A DNA stretch of 7,620 nt from Desulfobacterales bacterium (lineage in GTDB: Bacteria > Desulfobacterota > DSM-4660 > Desulfatiglandales > B25-G16), in assembly GCA_013375385.1 (NCBI GenBank), contig JABXJY010000130.1, positions 1 through 7,620 on the forward strand. The letters are read 5' to 3'. The notes beneath the pieces are model-generated. The model saw only the letters and a list, made by a program, of their open reading frames with translations. It made no database searches and was not told the origin of the DNA. Positions within the stretch are counted from its first letter, which is position 1, and every line of letters starts with the position of its first letter. Shown here one piece after another: positions 5,002 through 7,620 of this stretch. Both the position numbers and the translations under genes were made by a program.

Positions 5002-5766
5002 CTAGAGTCCCTTTTCAAAGATGATAAGGGAATGACCATACCGATGAGGCGAAAAATCTGCTCCGGTTTCGGCGAAATAACGGGCCCAGAATTTTTCTAT
5101 TGATCGAAATTTGTTGGAATTAACCCCACTGGCCCCGGCCACATAGACCTTGACATCGCTGAGGTTGGGGATGAGATTCTGCTTTTTCCGGTATCTCATG
5201 GCCTGGTCGATGTACTTGTCTGTGACCTCAACCCGGGCAAAGTTGTATTCCTTAGAATCCTGGATCATGTCAGAGAGGATAACCAGAATCTTTCGACGTT
5301 TCTCGTTATGGAAGATTGTCTCGGCAATATTCAGGGAATTAAGAATCTCTGTCCGCTGAGTCCCCCGCTTGCGGGATAAGAGACGGTCTACTTCCCTTCG
5401 AATTTTTTCTTTGGTCTCGGTTAGGTTTCGTTCGAACTGAATGCGGTTAACCCATATAGTTTTCTTAGGAATTTCCACGTCCACGGCTGGCTTGAAGTCG
5501 ATATAGGAACGACCGGTGATGGTCCCCACCATAACACGATCCCCCTGACCAAGGTTTTGATAGATCTTCTCAAACGCCTTCTTATAAACCGTACGCCGAG
5601 CGAGGTTCGCACTGCCCGACATATCGACAAAAATAACCAATACCCGTGGACTTTTTTTGGCGTTCTCAGACTTCCCAAAGGCTTCAGCACTCCGGTTCAT
5701 CTGGCTCAACAAGAGAAGGGAGCTGAGAAGGGTGAGCCCCAAGAGTTTTAGTCTCCATCGCTTCAT
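5002..5766 (-). CDS. Exported von Willebrand factor A (MIDAS) protein
   Basis: The protein has 254 aa. Residues 1-29 form a signal peptide: a basic start MKRWRLK, a leucine-rich core and AEA before F30. The vWA domain follows, with the metal-binding MIDAS motif D48-M-S-G-S52, a candidate third-site Thr at 139 (RTEILNSL) and the Asp in VILSD166. Such domains bind protein partners through a divalent cation, here presumably in the periplasm. The ATG at 5764-5766 is chosen because AGGAGG (5776-5781) lies 9 bp upstream; a TTG six codons earlier would bury that site. It starts 21 bp after the upstream membrane-protein gene and almost certainly shares its transcript. The partner and pathway are unknown; the resemblance to a specific vWA family is not strong enough to name it. 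Confidence 0.85.
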   Translation of the reverse strand: MKRWRLKLLGLTLLSSLLLLSQMNRSAEAFGKSENAKKSPRVLVIFVDMSGSANLARRTVYKKAFEKIYQNLGQGDRVMVGTITGRSYIDFKPAVDVEIPKKTIWVNRIQFERNLTETKEKIRREVDRLLSRKRGTQRTEILNSLNIAETIFHNEKRRKILVILSDMIQDSKEYNFARVEVTDKYIDQAMRYRKKQNLIPNLSDVKVYVAGASGVNSNKFRSIEKFWARYFAETGADFSPHRYGHSLIIFEKGL

Positions 5767-5787
5767 TTGGGTATACCTCCTCAAAAC

Positions 5788-6771
5788 TTATGAAATGGGT
5801 TGATTGGTCACCGCCTGCACAGGCATGGTCGCGGTTTCCATTTTTCTGCGCTCGTCTTCTTGTTCAAACTCCACACCCAACCCGTGTTCCCGTTCAAAGG
5901 ACTTGGGTTTTTCCTGATCAGGACGAACGCGCTGATTGATCTTGCGGTAGTAATAGATGATTTCGTGCCCTCGTTGCTGAATCCGGTGGATTTTCTGTTG
6001 TTGTTTGGTAAGGATCTTATTATATTTTGCCTCGATGGCCCGCATGGCCTTATTGAGCTGGTTGGTCCTGTGGTGCAGATGCTCCAGCATAGGGTCTTTG
6101 TCATGGGAAAAATATGAGCAGAGTGTGGCTGCAGCTAAAATGACCAGGTTCAGGCCAACGAACGCGGCGCCTATAAATCCGCTACTGCTAAAACCACTGA
6201 CCGCACCCGCTTTGCTGAGGTCGCCCAGGTACTGGACACGCACGTAGCCAATGGCAACCAGGCCGCCAATGGTGAGGACGAGAAGTGCCGTTACACCGAT
6301 AGCATTCTTCCACCAGGGCTCAGACCAACGCTTGAAAAGAATCCCCATGGCGTGGGCGATCCAGGGAATGGCCACGGCCACACCGACCGCCATGATCCAT
6401 GTGAATATCTGGCTTTCGCCAAACACTGAGAAGGCGAGGGAATTCATAGGGATTTCACCCAGGACAAATAGAGACATCAAAGCATAGTACTTCCCCCTGG
6501 ACAACTCCACACTGGGCTCGCTCCGTTTGATCTTGGCGGCGTGAGCATCATAGTCCTTGGAGATACGTTCATAATCCTTGAGCAGGGGTTTGTGTTTTCC
6601 ATTGAGGACCTCCAATTTGGGCCCATATAAGGCCGTTACTTGCCGTGCCTCGTTTCTGGCCATCGCCATCAACTCCTGCTCGAACTGAGAGAAATTCGGA
6701 TCATCCTTACTGGGAATATTCCTCTTTGCATCCTTTACGGAATTTCGTCGAGCCGTCAATCTGCCGTACAT
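5788..6771 (-). CDS. Coiled-coil, four-TM membrane protein of unknown function
   Basis: I do not recognise a family for this 327-aa protein. The N-terminal 90 residues are charged and helical (possible coiled coil, about 30-85). Four hydrophobic segments follow at about 95-117, 122-147, 157-178 and 198-221. A second long charged helix (about 228-285, rich in Gln, Lys and Arg: KILTKQQQKIHRIQQRGHE) and an acidic, disordered-looking tail complete it. With four TMs both ends should face the same side, probably the cytoplasm. The start at 6771 is supported by a GGGGGAG sequence about 5 bp upstream. It is the first gene of an operon with the exported vWA protein, so the two probably work at the same membrane, one inside and one outside. 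Confidence 0.8.
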   Translation of the reverse strand: MYGRLTARRNSVKDAKRNIPSKDDPNFSQFEQELMAMARNEARQVTALYGPKLEVLNGKHKPLLKDYERISKDYDAHAAKIKRSEPSVELSRGKYYALMSLFVLGEIPMNSLAFSVFGESQIFTWIMAVGVAVAIPWIAHAMGILFKRWSEPWWKNAIGVTALLVLTIGGLVAIGYVRVQYLGDLSKAGAVSGFSSSGFIGAAFVGLNLVILAAATLCSYFSHDKDPMLEHLHHRTNQLNKAMRAIEAKYNKILTKQQQKIHRIQQRGHEIIYYYRKINQRVRPDQEKPKSFEREHGLGVEFEQEDERRKMETATMPVQAVTNQPIS

Positions 6772-6839
6772 TTGTGCTCCCCCTTTCTGTTCAAACAGTA
6801 ATAGTGATAAAAACTCCCTTTTTCTTTGTTCTTTTAGGA

Positions 6840-6868
6840 ATTGTACAGAAGTTGGCTTTGTGCGTCAA
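6840..6868 (-). promoter_or_regulatory. Sigma70 promoter of the membrane protein-vWA operon
   Basis: On the minus strand TTGACG (6863-6868) and TACAAT (6840-6845) are separated by 17 bp, five of six matches in each box. The predicted start near 6833 leaves a leader of about 60 nt. Confidence 0.78.
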
Positions 6869-6877
6869 GGAAATCTT

Positions 6878-6894
6878 TTAAACCTGTCGTTTAA
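6878..6894. promoter_or_regulatory. Inverted repeat TTAAAC-ctgtc-GTTTAA upstream of the operon promoter
   Basis: A perfect 6-bp inverted repeat with a 5-bp centre lies about 10 bp upstream of the -35 box, centred near -53 relative to the predicted start. The position suits an activator or an upstream operator. AT-rich arms of this length can arise by chance. Confidence 0.35.
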
Positions 6895-6904
6895 GGTACA
6901 CACC

Positions 6905-6968
6905 GGAACCGGAAACCTTGGCCCTTATTAAACCTAATAAAGTAAAAGTAAAAGGGGACGTCGGTTCC
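6905..6968. repeat. Inverted repeat GGAACCG/CGGTTCC at the 3' end of the transposase region
   Basis: GGAACCG (6905-6911) and CGGTTCC (6962-6968) bracket a segment with an inner TTATTA-aacc-TAATAA hairpin and the motif GGGGACGTCGG. It begins about 9 bp after the end of the shifted transposase frame. It may be a REP/BIME-type structure used by the transposase, or the border of its insertion. Confidence 0.4.
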
Positions 6969-6976
6969 AAAACGAT

Positions 6977-7620
6977 TTAAACATATTTCTCTACCTCTGG
7001 CAACTCTTCAGAAACGGCTAGCCGATTAACAGCAGAAGTATTGATACCAAGAAAGCGTGCGACATCCGCACCAGAATACCCCATTTTTTTACCGCTATCT
7101 GACAGAATACTCTACGCGACTTCACGACCTCCCTCTTTCTCAATCCTGAACGTAGCTCTGGCTCATCTACCCCTTCCCCCTCACATACCTCCATTGCCAA
7201 AGAAGGTAAATCAGATATCTTCAAAGATAGTCTCAAAGTCTCTTTCGCCTTTTGCTCTGCATCGGCAATGACGTCCTTTACAAATTCGCTGCTCCCCAAT
7301 ATACGTTCATCCGAGAAAACCTTGCTCCCCACCCTCCTTAAAGAAAGAACCTGTGACCATCCCCCACAACTGCGAACAAGTCCTCCTCCTCCTAACTCCG
7401 GTCGCCTACCATGGGAAATCCCTTGCTCAACAAAGCTTTCATATCTTTCTGTAGCTGTTCTCCGATTCTTTCCAAAATAGGCAAGTACCGTGTCGGTGTC
7501 CTGCCACTCCCGCTTGACCCTCCCCATAATAGCAGAATGACCACACCCTTTATATCCCTTTAATTCCTTTAAGCTCTTGACTACTCCAGCCCTTAACGGG
7601 TTTACCCTGTTAAATAGGGT
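6977..7620 (-). pseudogene. REP-associated tyrosine transposase (RAYT, Y1_Tnp), C-terminal part, -1 frameshift
   Basis: The frame is open from the right window edge, where it reads NPLRAGVVKSLKELKGY, then GHSAIMGRVKREWQDTD, GGGLVRSCGGW and SLRR, then DERILGS. These are the familiar post-catalytic blocks of RAYT/IS200-like transposases; the HUH and catalytic Tyr part lies outside the window. At a run of seven A (7084-7090) the frame is lost: the zero frame goes on with unrelated residues to a stop at 7018, while the -1 frame continues GYSGADVARFLGINTSAVNR and SEELPEVEKYV to a stop at 6977. That is the normal RAYT C-terminus with its DnaA-like helix-turn-helix. The A7 run may be a decayed homopolymer, a sequencing error or a slippery site. 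Confidence 0.82.

Noticed and set aside
7018..7083. Zero-frame hydrophobic tail of the transposase as a real membrane segment
   Set aside because: The tail arises after the A7 run, whereas the -1 frame restores the conserved transposase C-terminus; the tail is a frameshift artefact.

Overview
The window looks like chromosomal DNA of a free-living environmental bacterium, plausibly a sediment or groundwater lineage such as Desulfobacterota, Nitrospirota or a neighbouring group. That placement is inferred only from gene types: a DUF4405-type membrane cytochrome, a REP-associated transposase and MNT/RelE toxin-antitoxin modules. No taxonomic marker gene is present.

Left half (about 1-4126): the 5' part of a sedentary, apparently dead integron. 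A truncated integron integrase (intI; plus strand, only the N-terminal DNA-binding domain survives before an in-frame stop) diverges from a cassette array read on the minus strand, which is the canonical integron layout. Reading away from intI, the sequence holds a putative attI with AT-rich palindromes, a roughly 110-bp cassette without a gene, a cassette with a DUF4405/cytochrome-b-like membrane protein, a very long cassette with a 725-aa pentapeptide-repeat membrane protein, and a RelE-family toxin with the first codons of its antitoxin, cut by the window edge. Three attC-like sites (61, 59 and about 138 bp) lie exactly at the gene junctions, each ending in a consensus GTTRRRY core when read on the minus strand. 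The toxin has its own strong promoter; the other cassette genes probably depend on a promoter near attI or on read-through.

Middle (4127-5001): about 400 bp without a recognisable gene, then a good sigma70 promoter, a near-perfect 22-bp palindrome and a 71-aa MNT-type nucleotidyltransferase that loses its C-terminus. The truncation coincides with a short element bounded by GGGGTC/GACCCC, resembling the repeats that accompany REP-associated transposases.

Right half (5002-7620): a two-gene minus-strand operon with its own promoter, encoding a coiled-coil/four-TM membrane protein of unknown function followed by an exported von Willebrand A (MIDAS) protein. Upstream of it lies the C-terminal part of a REP-associated tyrosine transposase (RAYT) that enters from the right edge and carries a -1 frameshift at a run of seven A. 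The mobile pieces (integron, RAYT, RAYT-like repeat, TA modules) mark the region as accessory. The most notable thing is the fossil integron, with its unusual cassette contents and decayed integrase.
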